DNA of 28,466 bases from Treponema sp. (GCA_004554075.1 SFOB01000025.1:1-28466), one strand, 5' to 3'. Positions 6,899 through 14,727 are shown, counted from the first letter of the stretch. Made by a program: numbers and translations. Notes: a model not told the origin generated them from the sequence alone.

Positions 6899-7302
6899 TA
6901 ATATGCACCCTTGCTTACAAGAATCTTCATCAGATCCTGCAGAACATATACGTCTAAATCTTCTGCTTCAAAGTTTACAAGTCGGCCGAACTCTTCCCAG
7001 TCTGCATCAGAAATAAGCTCCTGGTATTCGTCGCTGTTTTCAAGAAAAGCCAGATAGGCCGCAAGACGGTTCTGATTTTCTTCGCTTGGCTCCCAGGTTA
7101 AATCGCTTGAGCGGTAAATATATTCATTTTCCCAATATTCAAAAATAGAATCTGCAAGCTCTCCTACAGCTGCTGCGTTACGCTCAAAGAGTCTGCGCAA
7201 ATCATTTTTTACAAGGTCATAGCTGCTCTTGCCACCATTGTTCTGGCGGGTGTGCTTAAGAGATTTCTGCATATCAGAAAGAAATTTATTAATGTCTGTC
7301 AT
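6898..7302 (-). CDS. Small acidic protein of unknown function
   Basis: A 134-residue soluble, acidic, probably all-helical protein; I do not recognise the family. Visible features are a basic N-terminal third, an EYWENEYIYRSSDLTWEP stretch in the middle, and an acidic C-terminal half (SDADWEEFGRLVNFEAEDLD). Longer starts exist (a TTG at 7365, an ATG at 7338). I chose the ATG at 7302 because ATGACA, a 17-bp spacer and TATTAT end 7 nt before it, which would make the longer starts untranscribed and this one leaderless. It is coupled to the radical SAM gene by a one-base overlap, so a role linked to that enzyme is possible. Confidence 0.65.
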   Translation of the reverse strand: MTDINKFLSDMQKSLKHTRQNNGGKSSYDLVKNDLRRLFERNAAAVGELADSIFEYWENEYIYRSSDLTWEPSEENQNRLAAYLAFLENSDEYQELISDADWEEFGRLVNFEAEDLDVYVLQDLMKILVSKGAY

Positions 7303-7309
7303 GATATTA

Positions 7310-7338
7310 ATAATATCAGTAAAACTGGCTTTTGTCAT
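7310..7338 (-). promoter_or_regulatory. Promoter of the minus-strand run ending in Nudix-HD
   Basis: ATGACA (7338-7333), a 17-bp spacer and TATTAT (7315-7310), then 7 nt to the ATG at 7302. The -10 region sits in the perfect palindrome GATATTA-T-TAATATC. The same ATGACA -35 box with the same spacer serves the divergent tatD promoter. Confidence 0.6.
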
Positions 7339-7364
7339 ATGGATTACATATCTCTTGGCCCTCA

Positions 7365-7393
7365 ATGACAGCCTTTTGATTTGTTGTTATAAT
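7365..7393 (+). promoter_or_regulatory. Promoter of tatD, leaderless geometry
   Basis: ATGACA (7365-7370), an exact 17-bp spacer, then TATAAT (7388-7393). The ATG follows after only 6 nt, so transcription should start at or within a base or two of the start codon. There is no Shine-Dalgarno sequence. Confidence 0.72.
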
Positions 7394-7399
7394 CACTTC

Positions 7400-8290
7400 A
7401 TGTTTTCTGATACACACTTTCATTTTAAAATGATGACAACTGAACGCGGCGTTGATGGTGTAGAGGTTTTATCTGCCATGGCGCAGCGTTCTTGTTTTTT
7501 TGGACTTGATATAGGAACCCATTGTGATGATTTAGCGGAGAGGCAGGCTTGCGTGGAACAGACTATTGCGCAGGTAACTGATTCTAAACTTGCTGAGCAG
7601 GCCCGAAAGTTTATGTATTTTTCTGCAGGTATCTGGCCGGATGTAGATGCCATTCATGACAGGGATAATCAGATGAAGATTCTGCGTCAGTCGATTGAAG
7701 CAGCCGGTGCTGATGGAGATCATGACACTTTGAATCGCCGCATTGTTGCTGTAGGAGAATGCGGACTGGATCATCACTGGAACCCGAGTGGGGAAGATGG
7801 CCGCTGCGAAGATGATTTTGATGCAGCTACTTATCGCGGGGAGCGTGAATTGTTTGAAGCTCATCTGGAGCTTGCCCGCGAACTTAAGCTGCCGGTAATT
7901 GTTCACAGCCGGGATGCTTTTGAAGATTCTCTGGAATGTATTAAAAATGTTGGCTATGATAATGGAATCATCCATTGCTACAGTTATGGAATTGATGAAG
8001 CTCGTGCTTTCCTGGACCGGGGCTGGTACATTGCTTTTGGCGGGGCAATTACTTACAACAAAAAAGCAAAGCTCGAAGCAATTAAAGAGCTTTTGAAGTT
8101 TGTTCCTGCAGACCGCTTTTTGTGTGAAACAGATGCGCCTTACCTGGCGCCTGTGCCATTACGCGGTACGGTAAATACTCCGGTTAATGTTGAGCATGTT
8201 TATAATTTCGCGGCAGAGGCACGAGGAACAAGTCCGGAAGAACTCAGCTATCTTGTTGATCAGAATATAAGGAATCTTTTTCAGCTTTAG
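7400..8290 (+). CDS. tatD: TatD-family metal-dependent hydrolase (DNase)
   Basis: A 296-residue TIM-barrel hydrolase with the complete TatD metal site: H6-x-H8 in DTHFH, E120 in GECGLDHHW, H169 in VIVHSRD, H192 in IIHCYS and D245 in CETDAPYLAP. Family members cut DNA from 3' ends or remove D-amino acids from tRNA, so a nucleic-acid repair role in the cytoplasm is likely. The frame is open further upstream to 7229, but the DTHFH metal motif sits right after the ATG at 7400, and the promoter's TATAAT lies just before it. The last 47 bp overlap, tail to tail, the end of the pseudouridine synthase gene. Confidence 0.9.
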   Translation: MFSDTHFHFKMMTTERGVDGVEVLSAMAQRSCFFGLDIGTHCDDLAERQACVEQTIAQVTDSKLAEQARKFMYFSAGIWPDVDAIHDRDNQMKILRQSIEAAGADGDHDTLNRRIVAVGECGLDHHWNPSGEDGRCEDDFDAATYRGERELFEAHLELARELKLPVIVHSRDAFEDSLECIKNVGYDNGIIHCYSYGIDEARAFLDRGWYIAFGGAITYNKKAKLEAIKELLKFVPADRFLCETDAPYLAPVPLRGTVNTPVNVEHVYNFAAEARGTSPEELSYLVDQNIRNLFQL

Positions 8291-8855
8291 TTAATTTCCG
8301 CCATTGGCCGGGCTTGAGGTCTGCTGGCAGAGTCAGTCCACCAATGGCGATTCTTTCAAGCGTGGTGACCTCGTTACCCAGGGCTCGGAAAATACGGCGA
8401 ACTTCGTGGAACTTTCCTTCGAGCACGGTGATTTTACATACATCTGCTGATTCAAAAATAAGAGTGGCAGGCAGGGCTTTCTGTTCGCCATATTTTTTTT
8501 CCGGGGGAAGGGTAAGACCTGAGGCGGCGAGGGTTATGCAGGTTTCTTGATTTTCAGGAGTTACAGGGCTGACAAGTCTTGCGCGGTAAGTTTTTGAAAC
8601 TTCTGAGTTTGCGGTAATCCTGTTTGAAAACTTTCCGTCATTTGTAATCAATAAAAGTCCGCTGGTGTCGCAGTCCAGTCTGCCAACGGTGTGAAGGCGG
8701 CAGCCTCGTGGTGCATCAGTCACCAGAGCCTGCAGTTCTGGTGTTAATAGTTCATAGACAGTTTTATGAGAATCAGAAGCAGCCGAGCATACGTAGCCCA
8801 GGGGCTTATTCATAATGAGGTAATAGTATTCTGAAGGTTTTGTACACTTTCTCAT
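8244..8855 (-). CDS. RsuA/RluE-type pseudouridine synthase
   Basis: A 203-residue enzyme that isomerises uridine in RNA, probably rRNA. The catalytic Asp is D61 in GRLDCDTSGLLLITND. The family segments LIMNKPLGYVCS near the start and EGKFHEVRRIFRALGNEV near the end are present. It lacks the N-terminal S4 RNA-binding domain of RsuA proper. Its ATG overlaps the methyltransferase stop (ATGA, 4 bp), so it is translated from the same message. The conserved end (QWRKLTKAEK) runs into the convergent tatD gene. The target nucleotide cannot be assigned. Confidence 0.88.
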   Translation of the reverse strand: MRKCTKPSEYYYLIMNKPLGYVCSAASDSHKTVYELLTPELQALVTDAPRGCRLHTVGRLDCDTSGLLLITNDGKFSNRITANSEVSKTYRARLVSPVTPENQETCITLAASGLTLPPEKKYGEQKALPATLIFESADVCKITVLEGKFHEVRRIFRALGNEVTTLERIAIGGLTLPADLKPGQWRKLTKAEKDSLYSDQQDS

Positions 8856-9832
8856 TTCTTCTGCAGGGCAGCAGTATTCCTTTCCCAGAAAACTCCGTCG
8901 CTGTAGCCCTGAATTGATTTATCGCTTTCTGCCAGCTCCAGTCTTTTTTCTGCAAGCAGGCAGTATTCTTCGCTGAGTTCAATTCCGCACCAGTGGCGGC
9001 CAAGTTTCTTTGCAACTACACTTGCAGTACCGCTTCCCAGAAATGGATCAAACACCAGGTCGCCCGGGCGAGACGAAGCCAGTATCAATTTTGCATAAAG
9101 CTTTTCGGGCTTTTGGGTAGGGTGGTCTGTGTTTTCCGGCATAGACCAGAAAGGCACGCTTATATCATCCCAGAAATTAGAAGGGCAGGTGAGGCGGAAC
9201 TTTCCGTCTTCTCCATCATCCCAGTCCTTTGGCTTTCCTCCGGCACCACCTTCACGATAAGGGGCAATTACACGGCGCTTTATCTTTACGGCTTCTAAAT
9301 CAAAATAATAATCATCCGGATTTTTAACTGCAAACCAGATATCTTCCATTCCGTTTTTCCAGTTTGCTTTTGCTCCCCGGCCTTTTTCCCTCTGCCAGGT
9401 GATGCGGTTTAAAATAGTAAGCTCGCGCTCAATAACTCTCTGCAGAGCGGATGTACATTTCCAGTCTCCGCACATATATAGAGAACCATTTGGCTTAAGC
9501 TTGCGGCAGACTTGAGGAAACCAGGTCATAAGGTATTCTTCATAAGCGTCATCTTTGCGCTCGTTAAATACCTTGCCGCCAAAGTTCTTTGTGAGGTTAT
9601 AAGGAGGATCAATTATAATAAGATCTGCAAACTGGTCTGGCAGATGGGGAAGGGCAGTGAGCAAATCAGAATTGATTGTGCGGTCGAGCCCTTCGATGCT
9701 TTGACTTCGATCAGCAACCGCTCCGCTCAGGGGCTGCCCGCTCAACGTAACAATACGCTCCCTCAGTTTTGTCCTTTCTTCATCAGTTAATGTAATCGTT
9801 CTGTTTCTTCCAGCTCGGATTTTTTCTTCCAT
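8852..9832 (-). CDS. DNA adenine-type methyltransferase, beta class, no restriction partner
   Basis: A 326-residue DNA methyltransferase with motif IV DPPY (75-78) before the SAM-binding motif I (FDPFLGSGT, 261-269), preceded by HPTQKPEKL. This order defines the beta class, and DPPY indicates transfer to an exocyclic amino group, most often N6-adenine. The recognition site cannot be read from the sequence. No endonuclease gene is nearby. Instead it sits in an operon between a phosphoesterase (13 nt before it) and a pseudouridine synthase (4-bp overlap), so it looks like an orphan methylase used for regulation or repair. It has no obvious ribosome binding site. Confidence 0.88.
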   Translation of the reverse strand: MEEKIRAGRNRTITLTDEERTKLRERIVTLSGQPLSGAVADRSQSIEGLDRTINSDLLTALPHLPDQFADLIIIDPPYNLTKNFGGKVFNERKDDAYEEYLMTWFPQVCRKLKPNGSLYMCGDWKCTSALQRVIERELTILNRITWQREKGRGAKANWKNGMEDIWFAVKNPDDYYFDLEAVKIKRRVIAPYREGGAGGKPKDWDDGEDGKFRLTCPSNFWDDISVPFWSMPENTDHPTQKPEKLYAKLILASSRPGDLVFDPFLGSGTASVVAKKLGRHWCGIELSEEYCLLAEKRLELAESDKSIQGYSDGVFWERNTAALQKK

Positions 9833-9845
9833 AGTTTTGCAGTCA

Positions 9846-10925
9846 CTACTTTAGCTGGAAGTTCATATAAACCGGATTATGGTCTGAGTTCTGGAAGTCT
9901 TCATCAATAACATTAATAGAAAGTTTTTCAATGTTTGGTGAAATAATGAAGCCGTCAATTACATAATACTGCCAGTCGTGAGCCGCAGCCTTTGCATCGT
10001 TGTAAGGTGCTTCAAGAGAACGACAGGTAGGTTTTGAATCATCATAAACAAAAGCCCAGCCAGGAGCCAGCATATCTGCATCAAGCTGACCCGGAATCCA
10101 GCCATCCGGACTGATAACAGGGAAAGCTTCAGAACCAGGGAACTTCTGATTAAAGTCACCGCCGGCAATTACATAATTTCCCTTTGCATATTCTGATTCA
10201 ATAAAATCTTTAAGCATTTTTGTCTGGGCAATTTTTCCTTCTCCGCTGTCGTAAGCTTCCAGGTGGAAATTTACAAGTATCAGTTCGCGGCCAGAAGCAC
10301 CGCCGTTTTCATAAACAGGAATGCGGGTAACAAGCATACAGCGCTTGAGGTTTGCAACTCTGGTTGGCCAGGTAAAAGGAACCGGCAGGGCACGGCGCTG
10401 GGCAGAAAGAGTTTCAAAATTTGTATGAATTGAAACACCGCTGCCAATGCGGCCCATTGGAGGGAAAGGAATTGGAACAAAAATACATTTGTAGTTATAG
10501 GCAAAAGCTCCGCCCTTTCCTGTGAATTTATTTATTCCTTCGTACTCATTGATTTTAAATGAGCGCTTAGATTTTTTATCAATTTCCTGAATAAAAAGAA
10601 TATCTGAAGAATGAGTTCCAATAGTATTTTTTATACCTTTGTAATATTCTTCCACGTTTGCTTTTGATTTTGGACGACTGGTTTTTCCTCCATCCATAAA
10701 AAAGTCTTCGTTTTTACCAAGACCAGAATAGCCGATATTCCAGCTCATAATAGAGTAGTTTTTGCCCGGAATAAGCATTTCATTTTTGCTGGTAAAGGCT
10801 ACATCTTCTACAGCTTTAGGTCTGTATTCAACAACAGTTAAAAAGAGAAAAAGAAGAACAACAAATAAAATTACTGCGCCAATTACGGCAGATGGAATAA
10901 TCCAGAAAAGATGTTTTCGTTTCAT
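9846..10925 (-). CDS. Membrane-anchored endonuclease/exonuclease/phosphatase family protein
   Basis: A 359-residue protein with one N-terminal membrane helix (about residues 8-32, preceded by KRK), so the catalytic domain is probably outside the cytoplasmic membrane. Family motifs of the EEP fold are present: SWNIGY with N63, FIQEID with E114, GGDFNQ with D257 and N259, and SDHNP with D348-H349. Members cleave phosphodiesters in DNA, inositol phosphates or sphingomyelin; the sequence does not tell which. It is the first gene of an operon with the methyltransferase and pseudouridine synthase. TATAAT ends 9 nt before the ATG and no Shine-Dalgarno sequence is seen. Confidence 0.85.
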   Translation of the reverse strand: MKRKHLFWIIPSAVIGAVILFVVLLFLFLTVVEYRPKAVEDVAFTSKNEMLIPGKNYSIMSWNIGYSGLGKNEDFFMDGGKTSRPKSKANVEEYYKGIKNTIGTHSSDILFIQEIDKKSKRSFKINEYEGINKFTGKGGAFAYNYKCIFVPIPFPPMGRIGSGVSIHTNFETLSAQRRALPVPFTWPTRVANLKRCMLVTRIPVYENGGASGRELILVNFHLEAYDSGEGKIAQTKMLKDFIESEYAKGNYVIAGGDFNQKFPGSEAFPVISPDGWIPGQLDADMLAPGWAFVYDDSKPTCRSLEAPYNDAKAAAHDWQYYVIDGFIISPNIEKLSINVIDEDFQNSDHNPVYMNFQLK

Positions 10926-10934
10926 AGTGGTCTT

Positions 10935-10940
10935 ATTATA
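10935..10940 (-). promoter_or_regulatory. -10 box of the EEP-methyltransferase operon
   Basis: A perfect TATAAT on the minus strand, 9 nt before the ATG. No good -35 box is visible. The spacing implies little or no 5' untranslated region. Confidence 0.58.
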
Positions 10941-10991
10941 ACATACTCCCGTGCATTTTATACTATATAATTATAAATTATTATTGCAGGG

Positions 10992-11020
10992 TTTACTACC
11001 AATATTTTTTTTGTTATTAT
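10992..11020 (+). promoter_or_regulatory. Promoter of the symporter gene
   Basis: TTTACT (4 of 6), a 17-bp spacer and TATTAT (5 of 6), ending 10 nt before the ATG. The bases in between are AT-rich with no Shine-Dalgarno match. Confidence 0.5.
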
Positions 11021-11030
11021 ACATAGTATC

Positions 11031-12590
11031 ATGATTATAAAACTATCTTTACTCATCGTTTTCTTCGCCGTTTTCGTTTTTGTCGGTATTAAGTGCCGTG
11101 CAGTTTCTAACAATGTAAACGGTTATGTTTTGGGAGGCAGAACCGTAGGTCCCTGGCTCACAGCTTTTGCTTACGGTACATCTTACTTTTCTGCCGTAAT
11201 CTTCGTTGGTTATGCCGGACAGTTCGGCTGGAACTTTGGCGTTGCTTCAACCTGGATTGGTTTGGGAAATGCCTTCATCGGTTCTCTTATGCCATGGGCA
11301 ATCCTCGGTCGCCGCACCCGCGTTATGACCCAGCATTTGAATTCAAAGACAATGCCTGATTTCTTTGGTCAGCGCTATGAATCAAAGGGACTCAAGGTTG
11401 CTGCTTCTGCAATCACCTTCCTCTTCCTGATTCCTTATACAGCATCGCTTTTCAACGGACTGTCGCGTCTTTTCCGCATGGCTTTTAATGTTGACTATTC
11501 AGTTTGTGTAATCGTTATGGCAATTCTTACTGCTATCTATGTAATCGTTGGTGGTTATATGGCTACTGCAGTAAATGACTTTATTCAGGGAATTATCATG
11601 CTCATTGGTATTGTTGCAGTAATCCTTGCAGTTCTTTCTAAGAACGGCGGCTTTATGCAGTCTATGGCTTTGATGTCTGAAATTGAATCTCCTGTTATGA
11701 AGGGTGCTTACTCTTCATTCCTGGGACCGCAGCCATTCTACCTGCTGATTGTAGTTCTTCTGACATCTCTTGGTACCTGGGGACTTCCTCAGATGGTTGG
11801 TAAGTTCTACGCAATCAAAAATGAACGCTCTGTAAAAATCGGTACAATGATTTCTACTTTCTTTGCTATTATCATTGCAGGTGGTTGTTACTTCCTTGGT
11901 GGATTCGGACGTCTCTTCCTTACTCCTGATCAGGTTGCTAAAGAAGGTTTTGATGCTGTAGTTCCTACAATGCTTTCGGGCTTGGGTGACCTTCTTATTG
12001 CTGTAGTTTTGATTCTTGTTTTGTCTGCTTCTATGTCTACTCTTTCTTCTCTTGTTTTGACATCAAGCTCAACTCTTACACTGGACTTCATCAACTCATT
12101 CAAGAAAAAGGAAACAACTGATAAGCATAACCTTTTTGTACTCCGCATATTCGTTGCAGTATTCATCATCATTTCTGCTGTAATTGCTATTGTTCAGGCT
12201 AAGTCAAAGGTAACCTTCATCGCTCAGCTTATGGGTGTTTCATGGGGTGCTCTCTCAGGTGCCTTCCTTGCTCCTTTTCTTTACGGTCTCTACTGGAAGA
12301 AAACAAGCAAGGCTTCTGTTGCTGTTTCATTCTGCTTTGGTGTAGTAATGATGCTCATCCAGCTCAGTATTTCTCTTGGTCTTTGCCACGTTTCAGGACC
12401 ATTCCTTGGTCTCGTATTCAAGAACTCACTTTACTCAGGTGTATTCAGCATGCTTGCATCTCTGATTATCGTGCCTGTAGTAAGCCTGATTTCTGCCAAG
12501 ACCCGCCCGGCTGGTGTAGATCAGATGTTCAACTGCTACAACACAACAGTAACAGTAAACACAACTGAAGCACTGACAGACGCCGAATAG
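11031..12590 (+). CDS. Sodium:solute symporter (SSS family)
   Basis: A 519-residue inner-membrane transporter with about 13 hydrophobic helices. The SSS layout is clear: the YVLGGRTVGPWLTAFAYGTS segment of the first core helix, the GGYMATAVNDFIQGIIM signature near residue 180, and a SASMSTLSSLVLTSSS helix carrying the Ser residues expected at the Na2 sodium site. The family moves sugars, amino acids, vitamins or organic acids with Na+; the substrate is not readable, and no catabolic genes sit beside it. It is monocistronic, with a leaderless-type promoter before it and a very strong terminator after it. Confidence 0.88.
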   Translation: MIIKLSLLIVFFAVFVFVGIKCRAVSNNVNGYVLGGRTVGPWLTAFAYGTSYFSAVIFVGYAGQFGWNFGVASTWIGLGNAFIGSLMPWAILGRRTRVMTQHLNSKTMPDFFGQRYESKGLKVAASAITFLFLIPYTASLFNGLSRLFRMAFNVDYSVCVIVMAILTAIYVIVGGYMATAVNDFIQGIIMLIGIVAVILAVLSKNGGFMQSMALMSEIESPVMKGAYSSFLGPQPFYLLIVVLLTSLGTWGLPQMVGKFYAIKNERSVKIGTMISTFFAIIIAGGCYFLGGFGRLFLTPDQVAKEGFDAVVPTMLSGLGDLLIAVVLILVLSASMSTLSSLVLTSSSTLTLDFINSFKKKETTDKHNLFVLRIFVAVFIIISAVIAIVQAKSKVTFIAQLMGVSWGALSGAFLAPFLYGLYWKKTSKASVAVSFCFGVVMMLIQLSISLGLCHVSGPFLGLVFKNSLYSGVFSMLASLIIVPVVSLISAKTRPAGVDQMFNCYNTTVTVNTTEALTDAE

Positions 12591-12625
12591 ACCGTTTAGT
12601 TTATTGGCTATAACACGAAGTGTGT

Positions 12626-12705
12626 AAAAAATGGCGTAGGCAGAAAAAGGCCCCAAAAACATCATTCTCGTTTTTGGGGCCTTTTTACTGCCGAGAGCCA
12701 TTTTT
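12626..12705. terminator. Very long bidirectional terminator hairpin
   Basis: The core is a perfect 17-bp stem, AAAAAGGCCCCAAAAAC and its complement (12644-12660, 12670-12686), with a 9-nt loop and a T run on each strand. Two further arms extend it: GGCAG/CTGCC and AAAAATGGC/GCCATTTTT, with small internal loops. It lies between the convergent symporter and metA genes and can end both. Confidence 0.93.
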
Positions 12706-12716
12706 ATAGAACGCTT

Positions 12717-13634
12717 TTATTTTATAGACGACAAATTAAACGGTGTAGCCTGGTAAACGTAGTAGTTGAGCCAGTTTGAATAGAAGAGGTGAGCAGTTGC
12801 CCGCCAGTAACTTGTTGGCATACGGTTTACGTTATTTGTAGGGAAGTAGTTCTTTGGAAGAGGAACCTTCATTCCCTTGTCTGTGTCGCGGTAATATTCC
12901 TGAGCCAGAGTCATTGTGTCGTATTCAAGATGACCGGTCATAAAGATTTCGCGGTTGTCTTTTGATTTCAAAATTGTAACACCAGCTTCTGCACTTTCTG
13001 CAAGAATAATAAGTTCCGGATGTTTTAAGATATCTTCTTTTACGAGAGTTGTATGACGGCTCTGAGGAATAGGGAAGGTGTCGTCAAAGCCTCTAAGCAG
13101 AGGATCATTTTCCACGCTGCGTTCATTCATAAAAATGCCCGACATTTTGCGTTCTAGTCCGTGCTTTGGAATTCCATAATGATGATAAAGACCCGCAAAG
13201 CAACCCCAGCACAAATAAAGGGTAGAGTAGACGTTCTGACGTGCGTAATCCATGATTTTGCAAAGTTCATCCCAGTAATCAACATCAGTAAATTCAATCT
13301 GCTCGAGCGGAGCACCAGTAATCAGCATGCCGTCGAACTTGCGGTTGAAAAGCTCGCTTGATGGAATGTAAAAGCGATCCAGATAAGACTGATCTGTATT
13401 TTTGCTGGAATGATTTTCCATATTAACGAGGGAAATTTCAATCTGAAGTGGAGTGTTTCCCAAAAGACGGAGCAGTTGAGTTTCTGTAACTTCTTTGTTA
13501 GGCATAAGATTAACGATGGCAATCTTAAGCGGACGAATGTCCTGTTCAAGCGCGCGCTTTTCGGTCATGACGAAGATATTCTCTTTTTCAAGTATTGAAC
13601 ATGCTGGTAAATCGGACTGAATTTTAATTGGCAT
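12717..13634 (-). CDS. metA: Homoserine O-acyltransferase MetA, predicted acetyl-CoA type
   Basis: This enzyme acylates homoserine, the first committed step of methionine synthesis, in the cytoplasm. The 305-residue protein is standard MetA length. The triad is visible: nucleophile C142 in LCWGC, and H235 and E237 in GHLEYD. Residue 111 is Glu (TGAPLE); structural work on MetA has linked Glu at this position with acetyl-CoA and Gly with succinyl-CoA, so this is probably a homoserine O-acetyltransferase despite the usual name. An AGGAGG lies 7 nt before the ATG. A TACAAT at 13673-13668 on the minus strand could be its -10 box. I see no SAM riboswitch in the short gap. Confidence 0.95.
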   Translation of the reverse strand: MPIKIQSDLPACSILEKENIFVMTEKRALEQDIRPLKIAIVNLMPNKEVTETQLLRLLGNTPLQIEISLVNMENHSSKNTDQSYLDRFYIPSSELFNRKFDGMLITGAPLEQIEFTDVDYWDELCKIMDYARQNVYSTLYLCWGCFAGLYHHYGIPKHGLERKMSGIFMNERSVENDPLLRGFDDTFPIPQSRHTTLVKEDILKHPELIILAESAEAGVTILKSKDNREIFMTGHLEYDTMTLAQEYYRDTDKGMKVPLPKNYFPTNNVNRMPTSYWRATAHLFYSNWLNYYVYQATPFNLSSIK

Positions 13635-13694
13635 AGAATATCCTCCTGAGTTTTCTTATTTTGCGACATTGTAGCAGAAGACGAGACTTTTTGC

Positions 13695-13700
13695 TATAAT
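13695..13700 (+). promoter_or_regulatory. -10 box of the hydrolase-U32 operon
   Basis: A perfect TATAAT, 8 nt before the ATG at 13709, with no Shine-Dalgarno sequence between. A good -35 box is not evident. It is divergent from, and close to, the metA promoter region. Confidence 0.58.
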
Positions 13701-13708
13701 AATCAGCT

Positions 13709-14713
13709 ATGGAAACCAAAAACGACCGCAAAGGCGCAATTAAAAAGCTTAAGCTGCTTACCTTTGGATCAAAATCAAATGTAGACACTTTTCGCGCAAA
13801 ACTCGACGAAGGCTTTAAAACTGTATTCCTTCCAAACGGAGTTGAACGCACTGAATATAAATACGGTAACGTAGAATGCGATGTTCTGGCACCAGAAATC
13901 TATTCATCAAACCGAGTAATGCTTTACATTCACGGAGGCTCTTTTGTCGGCGGTTCACGCGTGGCTTATGCAAGCTTCTGTGCTTCCCTTGCAACAAAAT
14001 GTTACTGCCGTGTAGTTGTGCCGGAGTATCGCCTTGCTCCTGCTTTTCCATTCCCTGCTGCAAACGAAGACATTCAGAACGTATTCAAATCACTTTTTAC
14101 AGAAGAACAGATTGCCTGCTCTTTAAATGCAGAAAAGGGGGCAAAGCCTCTGCTTCCTGAAATCATTGTTGCAGCCGACAGTTCTGCCGCTCCAATTGCC
14201 TGCTCACTTATTTTTAATTTACGAGAGCGCTATCGTACCTGCATTAAACAGGTGATTTTATTTTCTCCATGGCTTGATGTGTCTGAATGTTCAAAACTGA
14301 TTCAGACAAAGAAAATCAGCGATGAAGTAATGAGCGGCGATGTTTTGCGCAAGAGCTCTTCAATTTATACTTACGAATCAAATACAAAAAGTCCTATGGT
14401 TTCTCCTCTGCTTGCAGGAGATGATGCCCTTCAGAATTTCCCTCCTGTATTTATACAGATGGGTGGAAAAGAAATTCTTCTGGATGATGCAAAAGAGTTT
14501 TGTGATAATCTGAGAACATCCGGAAACGAATGTGTACTGGATATCTGGCCGGATATGATGTTTATGTTCCAGATGGCAGATGAATATCTTCACGAGTCAC
14601 ACCTTGCTCTGGATAAGGTTGGCAAGGTTGTAACAGAAGGTACAGAAGCTGCTTCTGCAGTACAGATAGAAAATAAACCAAGACTTGAACACAGCTTGCG
14701 TTCTGAAGCCTAG
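13709..14713 (+). CDS. HSL-family alpha/beta hydrolase with altered catalytic triad
   Basis: A 334-residue protein of the hormone-sensitive-lipase (fold-3) family. The oxyanion motif YIHGGSFVGGS (about 73-83), VPEYRLAPAFPFPAANED (104-121) and FSPWLD are clear. The nucleophile elbow, usually GDSAGG, reads ADSSAA with S158 kept. The acid region GGKEILLDDA keeps E255. The segment that normally reads WPxMxHxFQ is here WPDMMFMFQM (280-289), so the catalytic His is Phe (F285). The reading frame is intact on both sides. It may therefore be a pseudo-enzyme or use another base. It is first in an operon with the U32 gene, 14 nt before it. Confidence 0.82.
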   Translation: METKNDRKGAIKKLKLLTFGSKSNVDTFRAKLDEGFKTVFLPNGVERTEYKYGNVECDVLAPEIYSSNRVMLYIHGGSFVGGSRVAYASFCASLATKCYCRVVVPEYRLAPAFPFPAANEDIQNVFKSLFTEEQIACSLNAEKGAKPLLPEIIVAADSSAAPIACSLIFNLRERYRTCIKQVILFSPWLDVSECSKLIQTKKISDEVMSGDVLRKSSSIYTYESNTKSPMVSPLLAGDDALQNFPPVFIQMGGKEILLDDAKEFCDNLRTSGNECVLDIWPDMMFMFQMADEYLHESHLALDKVGKVVTEGTEAASAVQIENKPRLEHSLRSEA

Positions 14714-14727
14714 AGCGGAGGTGTCTG

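Noticed and set aside
7229..7399. N-terminal extension of tatD
   Set aside because: The DTHFH metal motif must be near the N-terminus, the tatD promoter lies inside the extension, and this stretch is antisense to the small gene.
13635..13708. Possible SAM riboswitch before metA
   Set aside because: The gap is only 74 bp and holds two divergent promoters; there is no room for, and no sign of, the conserved riboswitch stems.
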